Part shown: positions 46,590 to 59,189 of the stretch, piece by piece
How the letters are laid out: each line of letters starts with the position of its first letter
How positions within the stretch are numbered: the first letter of the stretch is position 1
NCBI GenBank assembly: GCA_021521415.1
Contig: JAIQDT010003011.1
Coordinates: 248,001-312,000, forward strand
Source of the DNA: Bidens hawaiensis
Lineage: Eukaryota; Streptophyta; Magnoliopsida; Asterales; Asteraceae
Length of the DNA stretch: 64,000 nt
Direction: 5' to 3'
The notes under the pieces: generated by a model
Database searches by the model: none
Seen by the model: only the letters and a program-made list of their open reading frames with translations
What the model was told of the DNA's origin: nothing
Made by a program: the position numbers and the translations under genes

Positions 46590-48470
46590 TCAACATATAC
46601 GGAATATGATTGATAAAATATAGTTTCCATTACTCACTTTCAAATTAGAGCATGGAGATCGCAAATGCCGAAATTGTCCACGGAAATGATATGTTCCCAA
46701 GAGTTTAGTCATGATATTGATGATTTGTGTTTTGGTATCAATTTTCATAAGTTTTATTTGTTGTGAGTCAACCCGTTCCCTTACAAAATAATAGTTAATC
46801 TCAACGTGTTTAGTTTGTTCATGAAATATGAGATTGTTGGTGATGTGGCGGGCTGCTTGACTACCACAAAACAAGGAAGTCGGTCCAGCAGGTGGTATCC
46901 CAATTATAGCGATGAGCCACATCATCCATAGTATTTCACTAACTGCATGTGCCATTGCTCAGTGTTCGGCCTCAGTTGATGATCATGAGACAACAGCTTG
47001 TTTTTTTGATCGCTAGGATACAGGAGCTCCTCATAAGAGTAACAAATATATGATGTTAGATCTTCTTATGAAAGGGCAACCAAGCCAATTTGAGTCACAA
47101 TATGTAGTGAGTTTGGTTCCACCTTATTTAGGAATTAAAATTCCTTAACCTGGGGGTGCTTTTAGGTATCGGAGTACATAATTTGCTGCTTCCATGTGGC
47201 TTTGCCTCGGGTCACTAACAAATTGACTTTGAATATTGACTGCATAAGTAATATCAGGTCTTGCTTCTTGCAAGTAAACCATGCAACAATATTGGTGAGG
47301 AATGCGCCCTTGTCTAGTTTATAGTTTTGCTCCATTGGGAATGAGCTTGGCCGATTCCACATCATGCCCGTTTCTTTAAGGATGTCAAGTGTGTACTTGC
47401 GCTGACTTAGCACCATTCCTTCTTTGGTTCTTGGCATCTCGATCCCACGAAAAAACTTTAAAACTCCAAGATCTTTAATGCTGAACTTATAGTTTAGAAA
47501 ATATTTTGTTCCTTGTATTTTGCTTAAATCATTCCCTACAATAATTAAATTATCTACATAGATTAGTGTAGCAATAAAAACATCCTTATTTTTGTAAAAA
47601 AAATAAAGAATGATCCTCACTTGTAAAAAAAAATAGATTAGTGTAACCAATTCCAAATAATGAGTTGGTAAATTTTGTAAAAAAAAAATAGATTAGTGTA
47701 ACCAAATCCAAATAATGAGTTGGTAAATTTTTAGTACAAATTTCTCGACGCCTGCTTAAGCTGTGAAGAGATTTCTTCAATTTACAAACTCTGTTGTCGT
47801 CAGGTTTTCAATAACTTGAGGTATCTTCATACAGACATCCTCCCCTCAAATCCCCATGTAAGAAGCCGATGCTCATGTCAAGTTGGTGGATCTGCCAACC
47901 TCGTTTCATGTAAGCGGTTAGAAGAGTACGGACCGTCACCAATTTAGCGACAGGAGTGAAAGTCTCATGAAAATCCACCCCTTCCATTTATGTGAGACCC
48001 TTCGAAACAAGGCGTGCTTTACACCTCTTGACATCTCCATTTGGCTTATACTTGATTATATAGACCTTTAGAATCGAGCGCCTGCTTTCCTTTCAGTAAT
48101 TCTTCCAAAACCCAAGTCTCATTTTTTTCTAGAGCTTGGATTTCCTTTTTCATTACCTCTATCCATCGTGGGTCATGGACAACATGTTTGTAATATTTTG
48201 GCTCATTACCTGAGGTAATGGCCGACAAGAATGCTTTATGGGTGTTAGTGAATTATTTTTTATAAGAAATAACATGTTCTAAAGGGTGTATTGTGAGGAT
48301 GTTTGATTAAAAGCGGGTTGCTTGTGGTCTATAGATGGAGGGAGTCAAACATCATAATCATTGAGGTGCCTAGCCTGAGATCTGTTTCATTTATATCTGC
48401 GTTGGTTTACCCAATCTGAATTAGGCCCAAAGTATTCTATGACATCTGTTAGTTTCATACCATAATTTTT
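46590..48470 (-). pseudogene. Ty1/copia pol fragment: linker, RT and RNase H
   Basis: On the minus strand the linker (about 48250-48470) and MSAITSGNEPKYYKHVVHDP with RWIEVMKKEIQALEKNETWV (48046-48228) lead into RT. The palm region (47162-47656) has LIYVDNLIIVGND, where the catalytic YVDD has become YVDN, then NYKFSIKDLGVLKFFRGIEM and MVLSQRKYTLDILKETGMM. RNase H (46590-46955) has FCGSQAARHITNNLIFHEQT, KHVEINYYFVRERV and IINIMTKLLGTYHFRGQF. Its first acidic residue (C-D-S-Q) is G. Several stops and a 58-bp tandem duplication at 47625-47733 break the frame. Confidence 0.88.
47625..47733. repeat. 58-bp tandem duplication within the copia RT
   Basis: Two copies of ATAGATTAGTGTAACCAA, then TCCAAATAATGAGTTGGTAA and a run of A. 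A third, shorter match begins near 47560. Both copies translate to NSLFGIGYTNLFF-like segments on the minus strand. Confidence 0.8.
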
Positions 48471-48710
48471 TTGTTTTACCTAATTCAAGATTGTTTCGTT
48501 TACACTTGCGATCCGAACCCTTAACACCAATTCTTGAGAGCCTAAGGAAATGTAATACATATAAATCTCAAGTTGCTGCAAGATCCAATTGCTTTCCTGG
48601 AGGTGTTCTATGAGGGTAGTAGAACCTATTAGGCCAAAGCATACAACACCAAACGTTATACGAATCTACTAGCCTAATGGCATCAACGTGACCATTTATG
48701 GTTCTAATCC

Positions 48711-49965
48711 TTAGTTATAACCAAATTAACTATGATTCGTGGCTAAAATCGGTTTCATCATAATGTTTTATGTTTAATGAATTGGTGAAATCCAGGATGA
48801 TTCCTAATCGCTCGCTTCAACAACTTCATCTTGATTTTGCTTATGTGTTCGATTATTTTTGTTGAAGATCCATGGTGATTCATGGATGTTTCAACACACA
48901 AATTTTATGATGAACTTTATTTTCATATTGTTGGAATGAACATGGTGATATATGAAATTTCAACCCCTCATTTTTATTTATTTATTTATTTATTTTTTTG
49001 TGAATTGAAAATCATGGTGATTCATGGATGTTTCAATTTTCAAATAAACTCTTAAACTTTTGAATTATTTATTTATTTATTTTTTTGCTTAAAAATGTTA
49101 CGAATCACAACCTCAATCACAACCTCAGTTATGATTTAATTTCAATTATTATCTTTTAAGACTTATTTAGTTACTCATATATTTTGCAAACTTACCCTCA
49201 TCTCATAAAATTTTGCACATTTTACCCCTGTAGTATGTCTCCTCGCCATAATCTTCTTCGTCCTGCAAGGAGCTCCGACCCTTGTTTGGCTTCCGCATCA
49301 GCAAGGAAATGGCCAGCATGATTCCAAGCCTCCTTACCCAAATCCAAGCCATAAACATCAACAACTCTTCGTCCTCTGCTGCCCCATCTACTTGTAAATA
49401 CAGCCAGTTCACCACCACCAATCCACCTAAGTATCTGGTAGAGGAGAATGCCACAAAACTCTTCAAGTGGTTAGAAAGCATGGAGAATGTTTTCATCAAC
49501 TTTGACTGCCTTGAGCACAAGAAAACCAACTTTGCTTCCAGTGTCTTTGACTTGAGGGCTATTACTTGGTTGAACAGAGTTAAGAAAGACGAAGGAGCTG
49601 AAATCCCCATGGCCTTGCCATGGGAGACCTCATGAAGAACAATTTTTGCCTCTCTTCATTAACTCAAAAGACTCAGACTAAATTATGGGAACTTAAGCAA
49701 GTCGGTGGTGACAATGCCACTTATTTGAACCGCTTCCGTGAACTTAGTTTACTGGTTTCTCATTTTGTTACACCCCCCCTCGAGAGAGCTATCGATAATT
49801 ATATTTCAGGTCTGCCTTTGTCTATCCAAGTTTCAGTTCTTAGTCGAAACCCACCAACCATTTCTGAAGCCATATCCTTGCTGCTACTTTAACCGATAAC
49901 CATGTTAAAGCCGAGGCTTGAACACAGAAAGATTCCAAGAAGCCCACTGAGAAAACCGCTGGTGA
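48711..49965 (+). pseudogene. Ty3/gypsy leader and gag relic (G1-like), cut by Athila
   Basis: A leader with repeated CATGGTGATTCATGGATGTT phrases (48870, 48955, 49012) resembles the leader of G1 in arrangement. The gag follows: MASMIPSLLTQIQAININNS, PPKYLVEENATKLFKWLESM and ASSVFDLRAITW (frame 49282-49635). A frameshift leads to LWELKQVGGDNATYLNRFRE and LPLSIQVSVLSRNPPTISEA (49620-49892). It ends at about 49965, where the Athila LTR starts. Confidence 0.82.
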
Positions 49966-49968
49966 GTG

Positions 49969-51300
49969 ATGTATATGAATTTATACATTTTTTCGACACT
50001 AAAATATCTCCAAGTAAGTGTAATTTTAGCAATTACGTTAGAATAAATAACCACTAATGTTTGTAATTTCTATCTCTAGGTAAATATAGCCCTAAAGAAT
50101 AAATCGAGCTAATATACGAAGTAAAATGAAGATAAATGGTGAAAACAGACTCAACACACCCCATAGTGATTCAAGGCATAGCCATGTCTAGAGCATACAA
50201 AGGAAAAACAAAATCCAAGAAGCCAAAATATGGCCATGTTAACCTCAACACACCCATGTTATCAAGAATAAGAGGAAAAGACAACATAGAAGGTTATGAA
50301 ACTTAATATGGCCGTGCTTTGCCAAAACACCCCATGTTTAAAGTACAAGAGAAAAAGACAAATTTGGGCTGTTGTGGACTTAACACGGCCGTGCCCAACT
50401 CACCACGGTCATGTTAATCCTTGCTGTACGACCTGATGATGATCATTTAATGCAATAAGACAAAAAAGTCACCATGGCCGTGTTTTACTAAACACGGTTG
50501 TGTTTTAGGCTCCTGATCAGCCAATAAATGCTCATCTTCCACATTCAATACACCTTCATTTACTCCACTTCAACTACCTCTTTTCACCAACATTAATAAG
50601 GGAATTATGCCATCCATCCAACCTTTGAAGATTAAAGAGATTAAGCTCTTGGAAGGAGTAATTAGCATCAAGGATTAGTTATCCAAATTGGTTAGATTGT
50701 TTCAATTTGATCAAGTTTGTATCTGTTACTTTGATGCATAACACTATGCTTACTTTTGGCTAAACTTTCAAAGTATCATCTTGGTTTTTGATGAATCTTA
50801 ATGAAGTTTATAATATTAGTTAAACATGTGATCGGTTTTTAATAAGTAAATGTTATGTTGCAATTATCACTTGATGAGGAATGCTATAATACTCTTAAAA
50901 GATACCCCAAGTGTCAAGCTTGACAATAGCCGAGAAATTGCTAGTCTTTTATCCTTGATCTTCTATTTAAAAATAGAAAAAACCAAAAAATAAAATATTA
51001 TCTTTTAATTCTTGTCTTTAATTTCCTTTTAAAAATTATTTGTCAAACCAAAACCATATGATATTCACTTCCTGTTAAAACAAATATAACGATTTAGTAG
51101 TAACAATTGAATAAGTGTGTCCATGAATTGATATTTGGTTCTTACCTATAATATTCTACATAAATGATAGGTACACTTGCCTATTTGTTTGTGGTTTAGT
51201 TAAGACAATAATCATTTTTATAAATTTAAAACTAGACATTGTGTGAAATAAAATCTTTGAAAACCTTAACATTTTTTCATACACCTCAAGCATCGCATCA
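49969..51300 (+). repeat. Athila 5' LTR
   Basis: It begins TGATGTATATGAATTTATAC (a start at 49963 or 49967 is also possible) and ends CATCGCATCA, five bases before the primer binding site. The long, gene-free sequence with phrases such as CACGGCCGTG fits Athila LTRs. Confidence 0.65.
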
Positions 51301-51304
51301 AGTT

Positions 51305-51324
51305 TTTGGCGCAGTTGCCAGGGA
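51305..51324 (+). other. Athila primer binding site
   Basis: TTTGGCGCAGTTGCCAGGGA differs from the Athila sequence TTGGCGCCGTTGCCGGGGA at two positions (C to A and G to A). Athila is reported to prime with tRNA-Asp. Confidence 0.8.
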
Positions 51325-51524
51325 CACACGGTGAATTTTTACAAACAATCCAAGTATTTATTAAACCTTGTTTATAGTTTATATATTTAAAACCTATAAA
51401 AAAGAACAGAAACTTTTTTTTGTCTTCTTTATTTTTATTTTTATCTATCTAGTTTAATAAATTGCTTATATTAGCTTAGTTTTAGTTAGGCCATTAGATA
51501 TTTTTTTTTACTTTCCTTGTTAGT

Positions 51525-53230
51525 GTATGTCCTCTATATCTACACCCGAACTCGTTTCACCACTTTCCAAACCCGAATGCCACTTTCACCAAAGAACACG
51601 TTCTCGGGCATGAAAGCAACCGAAGGAGTGAAGGACGAACCAGAGGAAGGTACATCAATCGAGGATAACCAAGAAGAGCCTATGATGATGGAACTAAACA
51701 ACGGGCCAAACTAAGCCAATATGGCAAGCCAACAGTCGACGTCTATGGCAATAACGTTACACCAGCGGAAATTCTTTTGAACTTCGAAATCAAATCTAGT
51801 ACCATTCATATGATTGAAAAATCTATCCAATTTCATAGACTTCTCAATGAAGATCCTTTATCTCATATTTCCCGATTTATTCGAATATGTGGAACTTTCA
51901 AAATTTAAAATTACCATTTGGTGCCATCACTAACTGTGATCAGATGGTAGAGCAATTCCTTCTAAAATACTTTTCACCTGACAAAAATGCCAAGTATCGT
52001 GCCAGCATCATCGGATTCCGGGCGGCTGACGACGAGCCACTACACACAGCATGGGAGAGATATAAGAGCCTTCTTCGACGATGTCCGCACCATGGATTGA
52101 ACAAGTAGCTTCAAGTCCAAACTTTCTTTAATGCTTAAACTAGCCAAAACAAACAAGCAATCAATCAGGTCGATGGTGGAGATCTCAGAACCAAGTCCGT
52201 GAATGAGGCATTAAAGATCTTAGAAAAAGCTGCCAATAAATGCTTTGCCTATAATCCACATTGATCAACCCCATCGCACAAAGGCAATGCCGACAATAGC
52301 ACCTTTAGCTATGCATAATTCGAGGCCCTATCGAAGAAATTTGAACAACTTCAGTCTGAGCTGGTCAAAGCAAAGATAAAGTTTGATAGGCATGGGGGAG
52401 ATCATAAGGTCAAATACTGCCGAAATATGACTCTCGGAGAATGTGATTTCATAGGACGACAGAATAGCATGTTTGGCAATACTTACAGCCTTGGTTGGAG
52501 AAATCATCCTAACTTCAGCTTGAGGGATGGAGCCAACAATCAAGCTCCATCTGGCTTTGACAGATGACCTTTTAATCAAAACTAATCTTCTCAATCTAAA
52601 CTTTTATACCAGAACCAATGTGCAATTACTAACCAGCAACCAAATGGTGGATCTACAGTTGGCACGTCTCTTCTATCATAACTCATAGCAAGTACTAATG
52701 CTTGAAACAAATTGACCAAAGACCGATTCACGAAAACGAAGTGGAGCTAATGAATCGGAAGGCTTCCTTACAAAACATTGAAAACCAAGTAGGTCAGTTA
52801 GCCCAACTACTTTCTAACAGATAGCCTAGAGGACTCCCTAGTAACATTATCACTAACCCCAACGCTCAAGCCAATGCCATAACCTTGAGAAGTGATAGGG
52901 CTGTCACATCCAACTTGCGAGACACCCCTATCAATCTAAGGTTGAGATTGAGGTTCTTGACACACCCAATAGTCAACCAATTCCAACTACTCCTAAACAT
53001 GTCAAGGAACTTATGAAACCATATGTTCCACCATTTCCTTATCGCAAAGATGGAGGCATCTTATGGTAAATTCCTAGAACTCTTTTAGCAATTTCATATT
53101 AACCTTCGATTCATAGAAGCCATTTCTCAAATGCCAAATTATGCAAAGTTCTTAAAGGAGGTTCTGCCAAACAAGAGGAAGCTAGAGGAGCTATCACACA
53201 TGATACTCAATGAAGAATGCTCCACCATTT
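51525..53230 (+). pseudogene. Athila gag, many stops and shifts
   Basis: Recognisable pieces include MPLSPKNTFSGMKATEGVKD, LNFEIKSSTIHMIEKSIQFH (51765-51840) and, in frame 51887-52108, HTAWERYKSLLRRCPHHGLN. The last is a signature of Athila gag. Later pieces are VKYCRNMTLGEC (zinc-knuckle region, near 52410), SLQNIENQVGQLAQLL (near 52770) and MPNYAKFLKEVLPNKRKLEE (near 53130). Stops and frameshifts occur about every 100-200 bases. Confidence 0.82.
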
Positions 53231-53253
53231 TCTAGAACAAGTTTCCAAAGAAG

Positions 53254-53700
53254 ATGAGTGACCTAGGAAGTTTCACTCCCCCCTGTTTAATAGGAAACTT
53301 GTTTATCAGCAATGCCTTAGCCGACCTAGGATCTAGCATCAACTTAATGCCTTATACAGATTTCTCTAAGTTTGGACTTGGAGAACCCACTCCAACTTTT
53401 ATGAGCATTCAACTAGCCGATAGATCAGTAAAACACCCAAGAGGCATAGTTGAAAACATGTTAGTCAAAATTGATAAGTTTGTCTTTCCTGCTGACTACG
53501 TTATTCTAGGCATGGATGAAGACACTTCTGTACCCTTTATCTTAGGAAGACCATTCTTAGCTACCGCCAGGGCACTCATTGATGTTTGCACCTGCAAACT
53601 CACTCTCAGGGTAGAGGATAAGGAGGTAACCTTCGACATAGGAAAATATATGAAACATCCGCAGTACACTAACGATTCTGCATACTTCCTGGATATGTGA
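53254..53700 (+). pseudogene. Athila aspartic protease, still open frame
   Basis: This 148-codon frame is the best-kept part of the element. LADLGSSINLMPY carries the D-L-G-S active site typical of Athila. VDKFVFPADYVILGMDEDT-like and FILGRPFLATARALIDVCTC segments follow. It would process the polyprotein. The frame ends with TGA after SAYFLDM. Confidence 0.88.
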
Positions 53701-53869
53701 GAATCAATAGTGAGCTATCATCTAAGGAAAATAATTGAAAGAAAAGCATGTGAAACTTAACTGACTACGAAGAAAGCACATGCCATTGATTCAGAGGATT
53801 AAGTTATTTTTCAAAAGGAGGAAGAAGAATAAGAGAGCAACTCAGAGGAGACATTCGAAGAAGTAGACA

Positions 53870-54985
53870 GGGATATGGAAACAAAAGCCAAACCCGGTGT
53901 CGAAGATCCATCTACTTTAGAACTCAAAGAATTACCCAAACATTTCGAATACGGTTTACTTGTGGGCAAAACTCAATTACTTGTTATCATTTCTTCTGAC
54001 CTTTCAAGAGATGAGAAAGACAGACTACTCGAAGTCTTTAAATCTCATAAGAAAGCCTTCTCTTGGAAAATCATGGACATCAAAGGCATCAGCCCGTATT
54101 TTGCACTCACACGATTCTGATGGAAGAAGTCTTCAAACATGTAGAGCAGCACCAGAGACGATTAAATTTAAACATGCAAGATGTGGTTAAAAAGTAAGTA
54201 CTCAAACTACTTTATGCATGATTGATTTACCCTATTTCCGACACTCCTTGGGTAAGTCATGTTCAAGTAGTTCTGAAGAAAGGAGGAATGATGGTAGTCA
54301 CCAATAACAAGAATCAGCTGATTCCTATGAGAACCATCACGGGATGGCGAATTTGCATCGACTAGCACAAACTCAAAGATGCCACTAGGAAAGATCACTT
54401 TCCTCTCCTGTTTATTAAATAGATGCTTGAGCATCTATCAGGAAACATGTACTGTTGCTTTCTAGATGGGTTCCCTCGTTATTTTCAAATTCTAATCTCA
54501 CTTGAAGATAAGAAGAAAACGACATTCACATGTCCCTATGGCACATTTGCTTACCGACGAATACGCTTTGGGCTGTGTAATGCTCCAGCTACTTTTCAAC
54601 GCTGTAGGGTAGCTATCTTTCACTACATGATTGAGGATTCAATGGAAGTCTTCATGAATGACTTCTCCGACTTTGGTGATTCCTTCGATCTATGTCTTGA
54701 AAATCTGAAGCAAGTGTTAACAAGATGTGAGGAAGCCAACCTTGTGTTAAATTGGGAAAAATTTCACTTTATGGTTAAAAAGGTATTGTTCTCGGGCACA
54801 AGATCACTCAAGCAGGATTAGAGGTGGATAGAGCCAAAGTTGAAACCATTTCCAAGCTTCCACCACCCACATATGTTAAATCCATTAGAAGTTTTCATGG
54901 CCACGCGGGTTTTTATTGCCGTTTGACTAAAGACTTTTCAAAGATAGCCTGACCAATGATACAAATTCTTGAAAAGGATGCTCCA
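53870..54985 (+). pseudogene. Athila reverse transcriptase, catalytic residue changed
   Basis: The linker (STLELKELPKHFEYGLL, RDEKDRLLEVFKSHKKAFSW) leads to frameshifted fingers (VVLKKGGMMVVTNNKNQLIP, 54260-54330). The palm (54423-54821) has CCFLDGFPRYFQI, FGLCNAPATFQRC and MEVFMNDFSDFGDSF. The family's FMDDFS box has its first D changed to N. The thumb (GHAGFYCRLTKDFSKIA) appears near 54900 in another frame. The enzyme cannot be functional. Confidence 0.88.
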
Positions 54986-55769
54986 TTTTATTCTCCTAAG
55001 AATGTTTGAATGCCTTCCCAATTTTGAAGGAAAAACTTGTTGATGCTCCAACTATGGTAGCTCCAGACTGGACACTACAATTGGAGTTCATGTGTGATGC
55101 GAGCGACTTTGCAGTTGGAGCAGTCTTAGGACAAAGGAAAGATAAGCACTTCCATCCGATCTACTACGTCAGTAAGATTCTTAATGATGCTCAAGAGAAT
55201 TAAGCAACTACTGAAAAGGAGCTTTTGGCTGTAGTATTTGCTTTCGAAAAATTCCTTTCTTATCTAGTCCTTTCAAAAACCATCGTCTACACCGATCATG
55301 AGGCGATTAAGTACTTTTTCACCAAACATGTAAGGCCCCGATCCCGGAAACCCTACCTTGGCGTTGGATTTACTCATAAACACAGTTCTAAAATCAGAGT
55401 TAATTAAAACTTTCGCGTAATAATTAAAAACTTCATGCATTACATTACAAAACATCGAATCTTGTTTTAACATACAAATTATCCATTCATAGACATAACA
55501 TAAAACAGTCAAGACGCTTCTTCATAGATACCCGTCTCTTTAGCTCATGCCATGTGTCCCTCCTTAAGCCAGCTGCCTCAACCTATTTGCCTGCGTGCAT
55601 ACTAAAAGTCAGCTATGCTGAGTGAGTTCTAGTTAAGCAGGTACATACATTTCATTCTCATTCTTTACATTCTTACTTCCATACATTCCTACTTTTACTT
55701 ACCTTCATTATTTTATACATACATAACCTTCCTACGTTTTTAAAGAGCCTTTCGCTCTATAACCTTTGC

Positions 55770-55907
55770 ATATATTATTAGGGTATGCAACCCTTCATTC
55801 TTCGCCTATATTATTAGTGTAGGCAACCCTTAATTCTTCGCCTATATTATTAGGGTAGGCAACCCTTTATTCTTCGCCTATATTATTAGGGTAGGCAACC
55901 CTTAATT
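55770..55907. repeat. Four tandem 36-bp repeats in S5
   Basis: Four nearly identical units contain TATATTATTAGGGTAGGCAA, CCCTTAATTCTTCGCC. Differences are single bases (GGGTATG, GTGTAGG). Confidence 0.9.
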
Positions 55908-56482
55908 CATCAGCTCTATATATCATACATACAATTCATACACTACACACATCGTACATACCTTTTTTTCATTAGCTATATCTGTTCTTATATACCTCTT
56001 CACACATACGTTTAACTCTTTCTACACTAATTAGGTATATTTATAAACATTCATACGGCATACACTTACCACTTAAGGTAAGTGCATTAGCTAATCACAT
56101 TGAGTATGCACACAGCCCCAAAACATTACACAGAAATGGGGCTAGAAACTCACATGGAGTCGGTTTCTCTCGCCGTTAATGGTAACGCCCTTCTTTAGTT
56201 GTGTACGGCTAACTGTACAATACATTACACGTGTCAATTATCTATTACCACTACTTCCTACATTTAAGTTTATGAACCCTCAACTAATGGGGTCCGGGGG
56301 CAGCGCCCCTGGTAGCGGGGTCTAGGGGCGGCAGCCCCTGGCTGGGGTTGAGCTGACCTGGTCAGCTCGGAATATTTTATTTTCATTAACGGTCCTTTAA
56401 CAAAAACGCATCAGAAAATTAGTTTCATAAAATTTCGCATGGGAATTTCGCTTCGCATGATTTTTCGCTTCGCATGGAACTT

Positions 56483-56549
56483 TTTCGCTTCGCATGGTCA
56501 TGCGATGCGAAACAACCTTTTTCGCTTCGCATGGCTGTGCGATGCGAAA
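56483..56549. repeat. Two near-perfect 30-bp palindromes in S5
   Basis: TTTCGCTTCGCATGGTCATG then CGATGCGAAA at 56483-56512, and TTTCGCTTCGCATGGCTGTG then CGATGCGAAA at 56520-56549. Each arm differs at one or two positions from the other arm. Half-sites CGCTTCGCATGG also occur at 56449 and 56466. Confidence 0.85.
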
Positions 56550-57529
56550 TTACCTTTTTCTTCGCTTTTACCATTTTAAAGCCATTTTTCTCCTTATTTC
56601 CTCCTTAGGACCCGGTTGTATCCTTTTTTAAGGGTTTTGGGTTGTACCAACTTTGTATACTTGCGTTTTATAAGGCCCGAACATCACATTTTTACCATAT
56701 AACATTCTCGTGGGGTTATAACTTATCAAGTTCATGTTTTTCTTCCATCATATACCCCGGTCTATCCTTTTATCGGTCTCCATGTCGAAACTGACCTAAA
56801 ACTTAACCTTTAAAACCAAAACTCACCTTTTGTTGGTCTCGGGTTCGGATCTGGACAGATCCGTGGAGCTTGGTGGTGTTTCTTGTTGTTTTAAGGTGTT
56901 TACCCCCAAGATTCTTCCTTCCTTTTGCTTGGATCCGAATCCGAATTGCTAGAGAGAAAGTATGTGTTTTCTAGTGTGTGTGTTGTGTAAAGAAATGGTG
57001 AAAGGATGGGGAATGGCCTTATATAGGGAGCCATGGGCCCCACCATCCACCTCCATTCCAATCTTATCCAAATACAAACACGCACACAACCAAACTAACG
57101 ACACACCGATAATAATAAAACTTTCCGTTATTTATTAATTCTCAAAATAAAGATGTTACAAAACAAGATGCAAAACCCCGTCTGATCCAATGGATTTCAA
57201 TTCTACAAGAATTCGACATCAAAATCAAGGACAAGAATGGTGCTGAAAATCTTGCAGTCGATCATCTTTCTTATTTGGAATTCCTAGTCTCACAAGAAAC
57301 AACGGGGGTTAATATAAATGACAATTCCCCCATGAATTTCTTATACATATCCAAATGCGTGAAGGACATCATACTTGGTTCGCAAACATTGCAAATTACA
57401 AAGCAGTGGAATTGCTCTCAAAGGAATGACCTATCAGTAGAGGAAGAAATTATTCTCTAACATCAAATATTACTTTTGGGAAGATACTTACGTATTCCGC
57501 ATAGGAGCTGATAATGTCATGTGAATAGG

Positions 57530-58740
57530 CTTGTATGGAGAAGAAGCACGCAAGATCTTGAAACAATGTAATGAAGGACCATCAGGTTGTCATCATGGAG
57601 CATCGGCTACTGCAATGAAAGTAATCGACGCCAGCTTCTATTGGCCTACAATCTACCAAATAAGCAAATGAAATGGTTCTCTCATGCGATGCTTTCCAAC
57701 ATGCTAGCAACATCTCATCCCGAGATGAAATGCTACAAAGGTCAGGTATACGAAGTGTTTGACATTTGGGGCATCGACTCTATGGGACTATTTCCAACAT
57801 CATTTGTTCACCGTTACATGCTAGTCGTAGTAGATTACGTGTCAAAATGGGTTTAAGCCGAAGCTATACCCACTAATGATGCAGGATGGTGATCAAATTT
57901 CTGAATAAATTATTCTCTCGTTTCGGTACTCCCAAGGCTTATAAGCGATCGAGGAACACAATTCTGCAATACACAAATGGAAAAGGTATTGGCAAGATAC
58001 GGAGTGCATCATCGATTCGCTACACCTTATCATCCGCAAACAAGTGGTCAGGTGGAATTAACAAATTGGGGTATCAAACGAATCTTAGAGAAAACTGTTT
58101 GTCATAATCGCAGAGACTGGTTGGAGAAATTAGACGACGCTCTGTGGACTTTTCGTACTGCTTACAAAACTCCTATAGGCACAACACCGTTAAAATTGGT
58201 GTACGTAAAGGCATAACATCTTCCAGTTGAGCTCAAACACAAAGCATATTGGGAACTTAAAACTGCCAACCTCGATCTGCATTCCCACTGGGAAGAACAG
58301 ATTCATGCAGCTACACAAGCTTGACGAACTAAGGATGCAAGCTTATGACAATTCAAGAATCTAAAAGAAATGGACAAAAAGACTTCACGATACACGTCTA
58401 AGAGGTGATAATCAATTTAAGGCGGGAGACTAGATACTTTTATATAATTTTTGCCTTCGTTTATTTCCTGGAAAATTGAAGTCCAGATGGTTCGGACCTT
58501 TTACGGTTACGGAAGTTTTTGACTATGGAATAGTCGAATTAGTTAAAAAAGATGGACATAGCTTTAAGGTAAACGACCACCAGCTTAAACTTTACTTAGG
58601 AGAACCCATAGAAACCGCAATGGAGGTTCTTCACCTCCATCCCCCGAACTAAACCGACCTAACCGTGAGTCAAGCTATCGACTCCGACAAAAAATTAGCA
58701 TGTTTGGGTTTAGTTTTTATTTTTACATTTCAGGGATAAG
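57530..58740 (+). pseudogene. Athila integrase, many stops
   Basis: The zinc-binding part starts CNEGPSGCHHGASATAMKVI (57575) and continues ASFYWPTIYQ. The core lies in several frames. Best kept is 57977-58216, with [38 protein letters not shown] and [20 protein letters not shown]. The third catalytic residue sits in GQVEL. The C-terminal part (GKLKSRWFGPF-like, 58465-58500) is frameshifted. Confidence 0.85.
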
Positions 58741-59189
58741 TTAAAAAAAAATAAAAAATTTAAATTAAAAATAAAATAAAATAAAGTAGAAGGTCTCCCC
58801 TAGTATTTAGGACTAACCGATTTTAACTTGATTTTTATCTATTTGTTTTTATTTTTTTGTGTGTCCTATTTTTACGTGTTTTTAGGAATTCATGTAATCT
58901 AAGATTTCCATGAAATGAAATTTAATTGAGTTTTAGGGATAAGATTTGTACACACTAAACCATCCTCCAAAAACCACGAATGTTATACGGGAGAAAGTTC
59001 GAAAATATCATGCCAGTCGACCCAACATGGGTCGTCGTCACCCTGGGTTTGTTACAGCTCATCATCTCTGCAATTGTACAACTTTCTGAATCTGTCATTT
59101 ATGTTACTAATCAATGGCTATCATTTCCCATTTTTTTACCATACCCCTTTTTCATAAAAAATCTTGCCTAAGAATCTGCGATGGAGAGG
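58741..59189. other. Athila post-integrase spacer
   Basis: AT-rich sequence after pol, with GTCTCCCCTAGTATTTAGGA (58792) and GTCGACCCAACATGGGTCGT (59016), phrases I associate with Athila 3' regions. No gene is supported. Confidence 0.5.

Larger units (their letters stand above)
55329..57160 (-). mobile_element. S5: solo LTR (1832 bp) in Athila RNase H
   Basis: On the plus strand it reads TGTAAGGCCCCGATCCC to AAAGATGTTACA, with the target duplication AAACA at 55324-55328 and 57161-57165. Its ends resemble the G2 family (TGTAAGACCCCGAATCCC) but the inside differs, so it is a related family. It contains four 36-bp repeats (55770-55907), a GC-rich block (56285-56345) and two palindromes (56483-56549). 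No coding region. Confidence 0.93.
55000..57320 (+). pseudogene. Athila RNase H, split by S5
   Basis: The first part (55006-55328) has LEFMCDASDFAVGAVLGQRK, KELLAVVFAFEKF and VYTDHEAIKYFFTKH. A TAA at 55202 interrupts it. The second part (57166-57320) continues RLIQWILQEF-like codons and [20 protein letters not shown]. Joining point and reading order fit one RNase H domain interrupted by S5. Confidence 0.88.
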
